From Microbacterium sp. cf046 (GTDB taxonomy: Bacteria; Actinomycetota; Actinomycetes; Actinomycetales; Microbacteriaceae), in NCBI RefSeq assembly GCF_900114345.1, contig NZ_FOZJ01000001.1, positions 1,240,001 through 1,304,000 on the forward strand: a stretch of 64,000 nucleotides of DNA, read 5' to 3'. A program made the translations under genes and the position numbers. Position 1 is the first letter of the stretch. The number at the start of each line of letters is the position of its first letter. The notes under the pieces are model-generated. The model made no database searches, had not been told where the DNA came from, and was given only the letters and a program-made list of their open reading frames with translations. Below are positions 17,261 to 26,389 of this stretch, in pieces.

Positions 17261-18736
17261 CTAGAGGGACGCCGTCTCGCCCAGCCCGAGGTTGTCGTCG
17301 TAGTCGATGTTCTTCGTCTCCGGCGCCAGCAGCAGCGCGATGAACGTGAGGACCGACATCGCCGAGAGGTAGATGCCGACCAGCCACGGGTTGCCGTCGC
17401 CGAGCTGCCACAGCCACACCGCGACGAGCGGCGCGAGCGCGGCGCCGAGGATCGACGACACGTTGTACGAGATCGCCGAGCCCGAGTAGCGCACGTTCGT
17501 CGGGAACAGCTCGGGGAGCACCGCGCCCATCGGCCCGAAGCTCGCACCCATGAGCATGAATCCGATCACCAGGAACGCCTGGGTGAGCGCACCGGTGAAC
17601 TTCGGGTCGGCCTGCGGCAGCAGGAAGACGGTGAAGGTGAGGCCGAAGACGATGATCGCGCCCGTGACCCAGAGCAGCAGCCTGCGCCGCCCGATCCGGT
17701 CGGCGAGCGGCCCGGACAGCAGGGTGAAGATTCCGAAGAACACCACGCCGATGATCTGCATGACCACGAAGTCCGTGTAGCCGAAGCCGAGTCCCGGATA
17801 GAACTGCGCGGCGAAGGCCGTGGCGTCGAAGCTGCTGCCGTTCGCCTCGGCGGCGGCCTGTGCGGCCGCGGAGGCCGCCGCGAGATCGGCCGGCTTCGTT
17901 CCGTACGACAGGGTGAAGTTGGTCATCAGGTAGAACAGCACGTACGTCGCCAGCATGATGAAGGTGCCGAGGATGAGGTGCTTCCAGTGCAGGCGGATGA
18001 CCGTGCCGAGGGGGAACCTGGTGAGCGCGCCCTTCTCCTCTGCCTTCACGAACGTCTCGGACTCGACGAGCCGCAGCCGCACCCACAGTCCGATGATGAC
18101 CATCACGGCCGAGAACAGGAACGGCACGCGCCAGCCCCACTCCAGGAACGCCTGGGATCGCTGGCCGGTGCCGTCGGGGTGCGGGAGCAGCCAGTTGATC
18201 GCGAGGAACACCGTGTTGGCGATGATGAAGCCGAGCGGAGCACCGACCTGCGGGAACGTGCCGTACCACGCGCGTTTGCCGGCCGGTGCGTTCTCGGTGG
18301 CCACCAGCGCCGCGCCGGACCACTCGCCGCCGAGCGCGAAGCCCTGCGCGAGTCGCAGCACGAGCAGCATGAGCGCCGCCCACCAGCCGATCTGCTGGAA
18401 GGTGGGCAGGCACCCGATCAGGAAGGTCGCGATTCCCATCGTGAGCAGCGATGCGACCAGGGTCGCCTTCCGGCCGAACCGGTCGCCGAAATGGCCGAAG
18501 ACGACCGCGCCGATCGGTCGCGCGATCATCGCCGCACCGAACACGGCGAACGACGCCAGCAGCGAAGTGGTGTCGTTGCCGGTCGGGAAGAACAGGATCG
18601 GGAAGACCAGGACGGCCGCCGTGGCGTACGCGTAGAAGTCGTAGAACTCGATCGTCGTCCCCACCAGGCTCGCGGTGATCACGCGTGATCGGGGATTGAG
18701 CGGAGCCGTCTCGGTGCTCGGGACGGTGGTTGCCAT
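17261..18736 (-). CDS. MFS transporter, metabolite:H+ symporter (MHS) family
   Basis: The 491-residue protein has 12 predicted helices and the MHS family hallmarks: SLVGTTIEFYDFYAYATAAVLVFP at the start and the GHFGDRFGRK loop after helix 2. A long Ala-rich insertion (about residues 270-300) precedes the second half, as in many ShiA/ProP-like members. MHS proteins import organic acids, betaines or shikimate with protons. The substrate cannot be assigned here, and no catabolic gene is adjacent. ATG 18736 is preceded by GGGAGAGATC. The gene is 15 bp from a small membrane protein gene on the same strand. Confidence 0.9.
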   Translation of the reverse strand: MATTVPSTETAPLNPRSRVITASLVGTTIEFYDFYAYATAAVLVFPILFFPTGNDTTSLLASFAVFGAAMIARPIGAVVFGHFGDRFGRKATLVASLLTMGIATFLIGCLPTFQQIGWWAALMLLVLRLAQGFALGGEWSGAALVATENAPAGKRAWYGTFPQVGAPLGFIIANTVFLAINWLLPHPDGTGQRSQAFLEWGWRVPFLFSAVMVIIGLWVRLRLVESETFVKAEEKGALTRFPLGTVIRLHWKHLILGTFIMLATYVLFYLMTNFTLSYGTKPADLAAASAAAQAAAEANGSSFDATAFAAQFYPGLGFGYTDFVVMQIIGVVFFGIFTLLSGPLADRIGRRRLLLWVTGAIIVFGLTFTVFLLPQADPKFTGALTQAFLVIGFMLMGASFGPMGAVLPELFPTNVRYSGSAISYNVSSILGAALAPLVAVWLWQLGDGNPWLVGIYLSAMSVLTFIALLLAPETKNIDYDDNLGLGETASL

Positions 18737-18751
18737 GATCTCTCCCAGGGG

Positions 18752-19114
18752 TCAGCGCCAGATGACGGCGATCGCGGCGTTGAGCAGGGTCAGGATGCCG
18801 ATCGACCAGAACAGGGCGGGAGCCACCTTGCCGCCCTTGCGCTGGCGCGACATCCCGATGCCGAGGAGGGCCCCGATGATCAGCAGGATGACGAGCTTGA
18901 CGCCGATCTTGGCGTAGTTCAGGTCGTAGTCGATCCCCCACGGCGCGGCCAGCACGAGGCCGGCGACGGCGGCGATCCCGAGGCCGATGTTCATCAGCGG
19001 CGTCACCTGCACGCGATGGTTGTACACCTCGACGGCCCACGCCCCGAACAGGACCGCGAAACCGCTGAGGTGCACGAGGACGACGATGTGGCGGAGGACT
19101 TCGAGGGGTTCCAT
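18752..19114 (-). CDS. Small four-helix membrane protein of unknown function
   Basis: The 120-residue protein has four predicted membrane helices separated by short loops, and begins MEPLEVLRHIVVLVHLSGFAVLFGAW. A histidine in the first helix (VLVHLSG) is reminiscent of small haem- or copper-related membrane proteins, but no firm family could be named. ATG 19114 is supported by a TACCGT -10 element 7 nt upstream. A longer GTG start three codons upstream would fall inside that element. The next gene on the strand is an MHS transporter, 15 bp away, so the two may share a transcript. Confidence 0.8.
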   Translation of the reverse strand: MEPLEVLRHIVVLVHLSGFAVLFGAWAVEVYNHRVQVTPLMNIGLGIAAVAGLVLAAPWGIDYDLNYAKIGVKLVILLIIGALLGIGMSRQRKGGKVAPALFWSIGILTLLNAAIAVIWR

Positions 19115-19121
19115 GCAACCC

Positions 19122-19127
19122 ACGGTA
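19122..19127 (-). promoter_or_regulatory. -10 element, leaderless (19114 gene)
   Basis: TACCGT on the minus strand, then 7 nt, then ATG 19114. There is no Shine-Dalgarno sequence in the gap. Confidence 0.5.
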
Positions 19128-19200
19128 TTGCGCGTGCCCGCGGCTCGCCACCCAGGCGCGCCTCACCTGCTCGCGTTCGTGTCGCGATGCGGCGCGGAGT

Positions 19201-19674
19201 TCAGGCGCGCAGTTCCCGGAGCACCAGCGCGGTGCGGATCGCGGCGTCCGCCGCCTCGGCGCCCTTGTCCTCGTGGGAGCCCGGCAGGCCGGCGCGGTCG
19301 AGGCCCTGCTGCTCGTCGTCGAGGGTGAGCACGCCGAATCCGATCGGCTTGCCGGCATCCAGCGCCACCCGGGTGAGCCCGTCAGTGGTCGCGGACGACA
19401 CGTACTCGAAGTGCGGGGTTCCGCCGCGGATGATCACGCCGAGGGCCACGACTGCGTCGGCGCCGGAGGCGAAGGCCGCCTGTGCGGCGACCGCGAGTTC
19501 GAACGACCCCGGGACGCGGACGAGCTGCCAGGTCGCGCCGGAGGCATCGAGCGTGCGCTGCGCACCGGCGATCAGACCGTCGGTGATCACCTCGTGCCAC
19601 GTGCCCGCGACGATCACGACCTCGAGCCCCGTTCCGTCGGTGCCGCCGACGATCGGCGCGCCCTTGCCGCTCAC
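19201..19674 (-). CDS. ribH: 6,7-dimethyl-8-ribityllumazine synthase
   Basis: The 157-residue protein condenses 5-amino-6-ribitylamino-uracil with 3,4-dihydroxy-2-butanone 4-phosphate, the penultimate step of riboflavin synthesis. Family motifs are VPGSFEL (substrate binding), GVIIRGGTPHFEYVSS with the catalytic-site histidine, and GVLTLDDEQQ near the end. The GTG start overlaps the ribBA stop by 4 bp (GTGA), so it is the last gene of the rib operon and translationally coupled. Length is normal for the icosahedral enzyme. Confidence 0.97.
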   Translation of the reverse strand: MSGKGAPIVGGTDGTGLEVVIVAGTWHEVITDGLIAGAQRTLDASGATWQLVRVPGSFELAVAAQAAFASGADAVVALGVIIRGGTPHFEYVSSATTDGLTRVALDAGKPIGFGVLTLDDEQQGLDRAGLPGSHEDKGAEAADAAIRTALVLRELRA

Positions 19675-20948
19675 GCGCCGGCCCCTTCGTGCATCTGGGC
19701 CAGTGCGTCGGTGAGGTCTTCTTCGGCGATGAGGTGACCCATCCGGTCGCGCTTGGTGGAGAGGTACTGGTGGTTGTTCGGTCCGACGCCCACCAGCAGC
19801 GGCACCTGCTCCACGATCTCGAGTCCGAGCTCGCGCAACTGCGTCACCTTGTCGGTGTTGTTCGTGAGCAGGCGCACCTTCTCCACACCCAGGTCGGCGA
19901 GGATGCCGGCAGCCGCGGCGTAGTCGCGCGCATCGGCGGGGAGGCCGAGCGCGAGGTTCGCGTCCACGGTGTCCAGACCCCGCTCCTGCAGGCTGTAGGC
20001 GCGGAGCTTGTTGATCAGCCCGATGCCGCGGCCCTCGTGGCCGCGCATGTAGATCACGACGCCGCCGTCCTGTTCGATCGCATCCAGCGCCGCCTCCAGC
20101 TGCGGGCCGCACTCGCACTTGAGCGAGTCGAACGCCTCGCCGCTGAGGCACTCGGAGTGCACGCGGACGAGTGGGGCGTCGTCGGTCAGATCACCGGAGA
20201 CGACAGCGAGGTGGTCGGTGCCGGTGATGCGGTCCTTGTAGGCGAGGAACCGGAACTCCCCGTGCGAGGTGGGGACGTTCGCCTCGGCGCGCAGGCTCAC
20301 CCGTCGCCGATGGCCGCTGTGGCCGGAGACCTCGACGGGGTGGTGCTCGTCGAGGTGGGCGATGAGCTGCTCGATCGTGATCACCGGAACGCCGTCGCGC
20401 TCGCCGAGCTCGATGAGCCCGGGCAGCCGCATCATCGAGCCGTCTTCGGCCACGACCTCGGCGATCGCGCCGACCGGCCGGAGCCCGGCGAGCCGCATGA
20501 GCTCGACGGCCGCCTCGGTGTGACCGCCGCGTTCGCGCACGCCGCCGTCGACTGCACGCAGGGGAAGGATGTGACCCGGCCGGATCACGCTGGTCGGCGT
20601 CGACTGGGGGTCGGCGAGGACGTTGAGGGTGTGCGCGCGGTCCGAGGCGCTGATGCCCGTCGAGACGCGGTCGGCGGCATCCACGCTCACCGTGTAGGCG
20701 GTCCCGCGCGCGTCTTCGTTGACCTCGACCATGGGGGGCAGGTCGAGTCGGTCGGCCCACTCCGCGGGCATGGGCGCGCAGATGAAGCCGCTGGACCATC
20801 GAACGGTCCAGGCGATCCACTCGGGGGTCGCGAGCTCAGCCGAGAGCACGACGTCGCCCTCGTTCTCGCGGTTCTCGTCGTCGGCCACGATGACCGGCTT
20901 TCCGGCGCGGAGCGCGTCGAGGGCATCGGAGATGGATGAAAGGCTCAT
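19671..20948 (-). CDS. ribBA: Bifunctional 3,4-dihydroxy-2-butanone 4-phosphate synthase / GTP cyclohydrolase II
   Basis: The 425-residue fusion supplies both precursors of riboflavin. Residues about 1-200 form the DHBP synthase domain (DDENRENEGDVVLS, SDRAHTLNVLAD, RPGHILPLRA, RGGHTEAAVEL). The rest is GTP cyclohydrolase II with the zinc-binding cysteines in HSECLSGEAFDSLKCECG and the catalytic RGHEGRGIGL. In the synthase domain GAIAEV has alanine where a cysteine is common, but the acidic residue is kept. It overlaps ribE by 4 bp upstream and ribH by 4 bp downstream. Confidence 0.97.
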   Translation of the reverse strand: MSLSSISDALDALRAGKPVIVADDENRENEGDVVLSAELATPEWIAWTVRWSSGFICAPMPAEWADRLDLPPMVEVNEDARGTAYTVSVDAADRVSTGISASDRAHTLNVLADPQSTPTSVIRPGHILPLRAVDGGVRERGGHTEAAVELMRLAGLRPVGAIAEVVAEDGSMMRLPGLIELGERDGVPVITIEQLIAHLDEHHPVEVSGHSGHRRRVSLRAEANVPTSHGEFRFLAYKDRITGTDHLAVVSGDLTDDAPLVRVHSECLSGEAFDSLKCECGPQLEAALDAIEQDGGVVIYMRGHEGRGIGLINKLRAYSLQERGLDTVDANLALGLPADARDYAAAAGILADLGVEKVRLLTNNTDKVTQLRELGLEIVEQVPLLVGVGPNNHQYLSTKRDRMGHLIAEEDLTDALAQMHEGAGA

Positions 20949-21601
20949 CGTGAGCCTCCTTCTGTTGGAGGTGCCGCTGTCACTGCTGCGGCGTCGGGGG
21001 CGAAGGCGAGGAGGCGCTGCACGTGGCGCGCCAGGATGTCGGTCTCGAGATTCACGCGGTCACCGGCGGCGCGGTCGCCGAGCGTCGTGGCCTCGAGCGT
21101 CTCCGGGATCAGCGACACCTCGAACCACTGCTCTGCGGCGGATGCGGGGCTCACGGCGCTCACCGTGAGCGAGACCCCGTCGACCGCGATGGAGCCCTTG
21201 TCCACGACGAGGGGGGCCAGCTGGTCGGGCAGCGCGATGCGGAGGACACGCCATTGAGCGCCGGGCCGCACCTCGAGCAGGTCGCCCGTGCCGTCGATGT
21301 GGCCCTGGACGATGTGGCCGCCGAGGCGGCCGTGCGCCGCGGTCGCGCGCTCCAGGTTGACGACCCGGCCGGCGTCGGCGCCGGCGAGGGTGGACATGTC
21401 GAGGGTCTGCTTCATGACGTCGGCGGTGAACCAGTCATCGCCGCGATCCACGACCGTCAGGCACACGCCGCTGACCGCGATCGAGTCGCCGTGCGCGGCA
21501 TCCGAGACGGCTTTGGGCGCTCGGACGGTGAGACGCACGCCGTCGCCGGACGGCTCGACGGCGGTGACCGCGCCGATCTCTTCCACGATCCCGGTGAACA
21601 T
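20945..21601 (-). CDS. ribE: Riboflavin synthase, alpha chain
   Basis: The 218-residue protein dismutates two lumazines into riboflavin and the pyrimidine precursor. It starts with the family signature MFTGIVEEIG and consists of two similar lumazine-binding barrels: SGVCLTVVDRGDDWFTADVM in the first and DGVSLTVSAVSPASAAEQWFEVSLIPETLE in the second. The SLIPETL helix leads to the trimerisation C-terminus. It overlaps ribD by 1 bp and ribBA by 4 bp, so expression depends on the riboswitch-controlled ribD transcript. Confidence 0.97.
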   Translation of the reverse strand: MFTGIVEEIGAVTAVEPSGDGVRLTVRAPKAVSDAAHGDSIAVSGVCLTVVDRGDDWFTADVMKQTLDMSTLAGADAGRVVNLERATAAHGRLGGHIVQGHIDGTGDLLEVRPGAQWRVLRIALPDQLAPLVVDKGSIAVDGVSLTVSAVSPASAAEQWFEVSLIPETLEATTLGDRAAGDRVNLETDILARHVQRLLAFAPDAAAVTAAPPTEGGSR

Positions 21602-22662
21602 CAGAGGATCCCTTCTTCAGTGTCTTCTCGCGGCGATGGGCCCGACGCCCCCGATGGGTGGGCGATGACGAGCAGATCCGCTCCGAGGCTCTCGACCGCC
21701 GCGACGTCGAGGCGTCGCGCATCGGCGATCGTGGCGACCCCCACATCGGTCAGCGCGAGTCGATCGCCCCCGATCAGCACCGGTGCGAGGTACGCCAGCA
21801 CTTCATCCACCAGTCCGTCGCGCAGGAATGCGCTCGCCACCGTGGGCCCGCCCTCGATGAACACGCGGTGCACGCCCAGCCCGCGCAGTTCCGCGAGCAG
21901 GCCCGGAAGGTCGTCTCCGCGCCGCTGTCGCAGCGGTCGGGGATGCCGGTGCAGGGAGGCGTCGGCGGGGATGGTGCGATCGCCGAGCACGATCGGGATG
22001 GGCTGATCGTCGTGGAGCGTTCCGTCCGGCCGCCGGGCGGTGAGGGCGGGGTCATCGGCGAGGACGGTTCCGGTGCCGACGACGATCGCGTCGGCCAGAG
22101 CGCGGCGGCGGTGCACGTCGGCGCGCGCGTCCGGTCCGGTGATCCACTGGCTCGTGCCGTCGGCCGCCGCCGCGCGCCCGTCGAGGCTCTGCGCCCACTT
22201 CACGGTGACGTGCGGGCGTCCGAGTCGCTGCACCGTGAGCCACGAGGCCAGCAGATCGGTTCCGGCCACCTCGAGCAGGCTGCTCTCCACCTCGACGCCG
22301 GCCTCGCGAAGTCGCTGCGCGCCACCGGTGGATTCGGGATTCGGATCCGACACGGAGTAGATCACCCGGGCGATGCCGGCGGCGATCAGCGCCTCCGAGC
22401 AGGGGCCCGTCCGGCCCGTGTGGTTGCACGGCTCGAGCGTCACGATCGCGGTGGCGCCGCGAGCGGCCCCGTCGGCAAGCTGTGAGAGCGCGTCGACCTC
22501 GGCGTGGACGGTGCCCGCACCTCGATGCCAGCCCTCCGCGATCACATCGCCGGAGGGTGAGAGGATCACGGCACCGACCTGGGGGTTGACCCCGCGCGGC
22601 CCTCTGAGCGCGAGCGCGAGCGCACGGCGCATGGCGCCGTACTCCGCAGCGTTCACCGACAT
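21601..22662 (-). CDS. ribD: Bifunctional riboflavin deaminase/reductase
   Basis: The 353-residue enzyme has an N-terminal cytidine-deaminase-like domain with the zinc site HAEVDAL and TLEPCNHTGRTGPC. The C-terminal reductase domain (KWAQSLDGRAAAADGTSQWITG and FIEGGPTVASAFLRDGLVDE) uses NADPH. It catalyses the two steps after GTP cyclohydrolase II. ATG 22662 has AAGGA upstream. It is the first gene of the rib operon, downstream of the FMN riboswitch, which presumably controls its expression. Confidence 0.97.
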   Translation of the reverse strand: MSVNAAEYGAMRRALALALRGPRGVNPQVGAVILSPSGDVIAEGWHRGAGTVHAEVDALSQLADGAARGATAIVTLEPCNHTGRTGPCSEALIAAGIARVIYSVSDPNPESTGGAQRLREAGVEVESSLLEVAGTDLLASWLTVQRLGRPHVTVKWAQSLDGRAAAADGTSQWITGPDARADVHRRRALADAIVVGTGTVLADDPALTARRPDGTLHDDQPIPIVLGDRTIPADASLHRHPRPLRQRRGDDLPGLLAELRGLGVHRVFIEGGPTVASAFLRDGLVDEVLAYLAPVLIGGDRLALTDVGVATIADARRLDVAAVESLGADLLVIAHPSGASGPSPREDTEEGIL

Positions 22663-22717
22663 CCGAATCCTTCGTCCAGACTCCGGGAATCAGCGAACGG
22701 CGGCACGCGGCACCGCT

Positions 22718-22876
22718 CGTGCTGCCTCCCATCCGGACTCGCAGCAGGTTTCTGCTGCATCACCGTCGGTCCCGGAATTCCACCGGGTCAGCCTCGGCGG
22801 CAACCGGATCGGATGCTGATGCCTTGGCTCGCGGACTGTCACCGCCGGTTCGGATTCTCACCGACCCCGGAGCACG
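22718..22876 (-). promoter_or_regulatory. FMN riboswitch (RFN element)
   Basis: The minus strand shows conserved RFN blocks in order: GGGGTCGGTGAGAATCC, ACCGGCGGT, AGTCCGCGA, GGTGGAATTCCGGGACC, then GAAACC and finally GGATGGGAGG. The closing stem P1 is CGTGCT (near 22876) with AGCACG (near 22718). It lies 56 nt before ribD. No terminator with a U-tract is visible between aptamer and start codon, so translational control, or a less obvious transcriptional switch, is possible. Ligand binding represses riboflavin operons. Confidence 0.95.
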
Positions 22877-22887
22877 TATTGCACTTG

Positions 22888-22917
22888 ATTCTAGTCAACG
22901 CGCGACAGCGCGTTTCA
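22888..22917 (-). promoter_or_regulatory. Promoter of the riboflavin operon
   Basis: On the minus strand, TGAAAC (-35) and TAGAAT (-10) are separated by 18 bp. The start site would lie about 5-10 nt before the aptamer. The TAGAAT hexamer is the best -10 match in this intergenic region. Confidence 0.55.
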
Positions 22918-22989
22918 TTCCATGTCGCTGAATGAACACGTCGCGAGTGAATATCGACTGAACGAATCCTGCAGATGCCCGCGTGGACG

Positions 22990-23011
22990 GCGCCCCCTGC
23001 TCGGGGGGCGC
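22990..23011. other. GC-rich hairpin upstream of glpD
   Basis: GCGCCCCC pairs with GGGGGCGC around a 6-nt loop. It ends just before a TAGCCT hexamer (23013-23018) that could be the glpD -10 element. It may be a terminator-like barrier or an accident of composition. The whole 22663-23036 gap holds this hairpin, the riboswitch and two promoters, and nothing else recognised. Confidence 0.35.
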
Positions 23012-23036
23012 TTAGCCTTGAAACCAGGGGGATGAA

Positions 23037-24758
23037 GTGAACGAGGCACGGCAGGGGTTCGAAGCGCTCGCCGCGCGTCCGTATGCGGATGTGCTGATCG
23101 TCGGGGGCGGGATCAACGGCCTCGCGACCTTCCGCGACCTGGCGATGCAGGGGGTCGATGTCGCACTCGCCGAGCGGTCGGACTTCGTCAGCGGCGCATC
23201 GGCGGCCTCCTCGCACATGATCCACGGCGGCATCCGCTATCTCGAGAACGGCGAGTTCCGGCTCGTGCACGAGGCGGTCACCGAGCGCAACGGCCTGCTG
23301 CGCATCGCTCCTCACTATGTGCGGCCGCTGCAGACGACGATCCCGATCTTCTCGACGTTCTCGGGTGTCCTGAGCGCACCGCTGCGATTCCTGCGTCACG
23401 GCGGGGGGAAGCACACCGAACGCGGTGCGGCGCTCATCAAGATCGGCCTCGTGATCTACGACTCCTTCTCACGTGGCGGTGGGCGAGTGCCCCGCCACGA
23501 GTTCCGCGGACGACGGCAGTCCCTGCGGCAGCTGCCGCAGCTGAACCCCGGCGTGAAGTACACCGCCACGTATTGGGATGCGTCGCTGCACGACCCCGAG
23601 CGGCTGGCCATCGACGTCCTCCGCGACGGTCTGGCTGCCGGCGGGGATCGGGCCCGGGCGGCGAACTACACGGCCGCCGTCGGCGTCGATGACGGCAGGC
23701 TCGTGCTGCGCGATCAGCGCAGCGGCCGTTCGACGCCGTTCGCCGCATCCGTCATCGTGAACGCCTCGGGCCCGTGGACGGATCTGACCAACCTCGCCTG
23801 CGGCGACCCGACGAACCACATGGGCGGCACCAAGGGGTCCCACATCGTGCTCGACCACCCCGAGCTGCTTGCCGCGACCGGCGGCCGCGAGCTGTTCTTC
23901 GAGCACAAGGACGGCCGGATCGTGCTGATCTACCCGCTCAAGGGCCGGGTGCTCGTGGGGACGACCGATCTCGAGCACGACATGCGCGAGCCGATCGTGT
24001 GCACCGAAGCGGAGGTCGACTACTTCATCGACTTGATCGGTTACGTGCTGCCCGAGATAACGGTCGACCGGAGCCGCATCGTGTACCGGTTCTCCGGCGT
24101 CCGGCCGCTCCCCGGTCACGGTGACCTCGCGCCCGGATTCGTCTCGCGCGACTACCGGATCGAGGCCGCGCCGCTGGAGGGACGCGCAGCGGCGACCGTC
24201 CTGAGTCTGGTGGGCGGCAAGTGGACGACGTTCCGCGCCTCGGCCGAGCATCTCGCCGACCGCGTCCTCGAGCTGCTCGCGCAGCCGCGCCGCCGCTCCA
24301 CGAAGGGCGTGCCGATCGGCGGTGGCCGGGGGTATCCGACCACCGAACGTGCGCGCCGGCAGTGGATCGATGCGTACAGCGAAGGCCTCCCGCTCGACCG
24401 TGTCGCCACGCTGCTCGATCGGTACGGCACTGTCGCGGCGGACGTGGTCGCGGCGATCGCCGCCGATCCCGACGATGCCCTGCTCCGCACGATTCCGACG
24501 TACAGCTCGGCGGAGCTGCGTCACCTGGCCCGCACCGAGCACGTGGTCCACCTCGATGACGTCCTCATGAGGCGGACGAGCCTCGCGTTCATCGGCGATG
24601 CGACCGCGGAGTCGGCGTTGGAGATCGCCGAGGCGATCGCGCCGGTGATGGGCTGGGACGGCGAGGACTGCCGCGCCGAAGCCGATCGCGCCATCGCGAA
24701 GGTGCACGCGGCAGACCCGACCTGGACGGTCGGGGCATCGGCGCGCTCTGCGCGATAG
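23037..24758 (+). CDS. glpD: Glycerol-3-phosphate dehydrogenase, FAD-dependent
   Basis: The 573-residue membrane-associated flavoprotein oxidises glycerol 3-phosphate to dihydroxyacetone phosphate and passes electrons to quinone. The FAD Rossmann motif is DVLIVGGGINGLATFRDLAMQG (about residues 19-40), followed by the family signature GASAASSHMIHGGIRYLE. The C-terminal helical DAO_C domain is present. GTG 23037 has AGGGGG upstream. It forms a glycerol module with glpK 51 bp downstream. No glpF channel or GlpR regulator is adjacent. Confidence 0.95.
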   Translation: MNEARQGFEALAARPYADVLIVGGGINGLATFRDLAMQGVDVALAERSDFVSGASAASSHMIHGGIRYLENGEFRLVHEAVTERNGLLRIAPHYVRPLQTTIPIFSTFSGVLSAPLRFLRHGGGKHTERGAALIKIGLVIYDSFSRGGGRVPRHEFRGRRQSLRQLPQLNPGVKYTATYWDASLHDPERLAIDVLRDGLAAGGDRARAANYTAAVGVDDGRLVLRDQRSGRSTPFAASVIVNASGPWTDLTNLACGDPTNHMGGTKGSHIVLDHPELLAATGGRELFFEHKDGRIVLIYPLKGRVLVGTTDLEHDMREPIVCTEAEVDYFIDLIGYVLPEITVDRSRIVYRFSGVRPLPGHGDLAPGFVSRDYRIEAAPLEGRAAATVLSLVGGKWTTFRASAEHLADRVLELLAQPRRRSTKGVPIGGGRGYPTTERARRQWIDAYSEGLPLDRVATLLDRYGTVAADVVAAIAADPDDALLRTIPTYSSAELRHLARTEHVVHLDDVLMRRTSLAFIGDATAESALEIAEAIAPVMGWDGEDCRAEADRAIAKVHAADPTWTVGASARSAR

Positions 24759-24809
24759 CCTGACCGCAGTCCGCGGCGCCGGGTCGCGGCGGCTCGATGA
24801 GGAGACGAC

Positions 24810-26333
24810 GTGTCCGAACATGTCCTGGCGCTGGATCAGGGAACCACCTCGACGCGGGCGATCGTCTTCGATGCGGACGGCGGGATCGTCTCGGTCGCGC
24901 AGCGCGAGCACAAGCAGATCTTCCCGCGCGCCGGGTGGGTGGAGCACGACCCGATCGAGATCTGGACGAACACCCAGTGGGTGATCGCGGCGGCGCTGGA
25001 CGATGCCGGCCTCGGCCCGCGCGACTTCGCCGGTATGGGCATCACGAATCAGCGCGAGACCGCGATCGTCTGGGATCGGCGCACCGGCCGGCCCGTCGCG
25101 AATGCACTGGTCTGGCAGGACACCCGCACGCAGCCGCTGATCGACCGGCTCGCTGCCGACGGCGGCGCCGACCGCTTCGCGACCACCACCGGACTGCCCC
25201 TGGCCACGTACTTCTCGGCGTCGAAGATCGCGTGGATCCTGGAGAACGTGCCGGGCGCGCGGGCGGATGCCGAGGCCGGCCACCTGCTGTTCGGCACGCC
25301 CGAGACGTGGGTCATCTGGAATCTGACCGGAGACACGCGCAGCGGCATCCACGTCACGGACGTCACCAACGCGAGCCGCACGCTCCTGATGGACCTTTCG
25401 ACCCTCGAGTGGTCCGACGAGCTGCTCGCGGTGTTCGGCATCCCGCGCTCGATGATGCCAGAGATCGTCTCGTCATCGGGTGTCGTCGGCGAGGTGCGCG
25501 AGCCCCCGGCCGCCCGCGGGATACCGATCGCGGGAATCCTCGGCGATCAGCAGGCCGCGACCTTCGGGCAGGCGGCGTTCGATCCCGGTCAGTCCAAGAA
25601 CACCTATGGGACCGGCAACTTCCTCCTGGTCAACACGGGGAAAGAGATCGTGCGCTCCCAGCACGGGCTGGTCACCACGGTGGCGTATCGCTGCGGCGAC
25701 GAGCCGGCGAGCTACGCGCTGGAGGGCTCGATCGCCGTGACCGGATCGCTCGTGCAGTGGCTGCGCGACAACCTCGGAATCATCAGCTCGGCGTCGGAGG
25801 TCGAGCGCCTCGCCTCGAGCGTCGAGGACAGCGGAGGAGCGTACTTCGTCCCCGCGTTCTCAGGACTGTTCGCCCCCTACTGGCGGCCGGATGCGCGCGG
25901 GGCCCTCGTCGGCCTCACCCGCTACGTCAACAAGGCGCACATCGCGCGTGCGGCGATCGAGGCCGCGGCGTTCCAGTCGCGGGACGTCATCGACGCGATC
26001 GTCGCCGACACCGGGCTCGAGCTCACGGAGCTGCGGGTCGACGGCGGCGGCTCGCGGGATGACGTCATGATGCAGTTCCAGTCCGACATCCTCGGCATCC
26101 CGGTCGTGCGTCCCGCGATCATCGAGACGACCGCGCTCGGAGCCGCATATGCAGCGGGCCTCGCCACCGGCGTATGGCCGGATCGGGAGTCGCTGCGCGG
26201 GCACTGGCGGGAGGGCCGGCGCTGGGAGCCCGCGATGCCGACCGAGGAGGCCGACCGGCGCGTGCGCCTCTGGCGGAAGGCGGTCACGAAGTCGCTGGAC
26301 TGGGTCGACGAGGACGTGACGGCGCTGTCGTGA
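24810..26333 (+). CDS. glpK: Glycerol kinase
   Basis: The 507-residue FGGY-family kinase phosphorylates glycerol with ATP. It has the phosphate-1 motif [19 protein letters not shown] at the N-terminus, WQDTRT and [30 protein letters not shown] in the middle, and the adenosine motif [16 protein letters not shown] near the C-terminus. GTG 24810 follows GAGGAGACGAC. It is cotranscribed with glpD in all likelihood. Copy 2 of the dispersed repeat lies directly downstream. Confidence 0.96.
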   Translation: MSEHVLALDQGTTSTRAIVFDADGGIVSVAQREHKQIFPRAGWVEHDPIEIWTNTQWVIAAALDDAGLGPRDFAGMGITNQRETAIVWDRRTGRPVANALVWQDTRTQPLIDRLAADGGADRFATTTGLPLATYFSASKIAWILENVPGARADAEAGHLLFGTPETWVIWNLTGDTRSGIHVTDVTNASRTLLMDLSTLEWSDELLAVFGIPRSMMPEIVSSSGVVGEVREPPAARGIPIAGILGDQQAATFGQAAFDPGQSKNTYGTGNFLLVNTGKEIVRSQHGLVTTVAYRCGDEPASYALEGSIAVTGSLVQWLRDNLGIISSASEVERLASSVEDSGGAYFVPAFSGLFAPYWRPDARGALVGLTRYVNKAHIARAAIEAAAFQSRDVIDAIVADTGLELTELRVDGGGSRDDVMMQFQSDILGIPVVRPAIIETTALGAAYAAGLATGVWPDRESLRGHWREGRRWEPAMPTEEADRRVRLWRKAVTKSLDWVDEDVTALS

Positions 26334-26341
26334 CGGACTTC

Positions 26342-26379
26342 GGTCGTTGAGCGAGGAGCGCCGCGACGAGCCGAAACGC
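26342..26379. repeat. Dispersed intergenic repeat, copy 2
   Basis: GGTCGTTGAGCGAG at the left and CCGAAACGC at the right, colinear with the copy at 12221-12260 but with two single-base deletions and two or three substitutions. It fills most of the 56-bp gap between glpK and the convergent Fpg/Nei gene. Confidence 0.75.
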
Positions 26380-26389
26380 TCGCGCCGGC

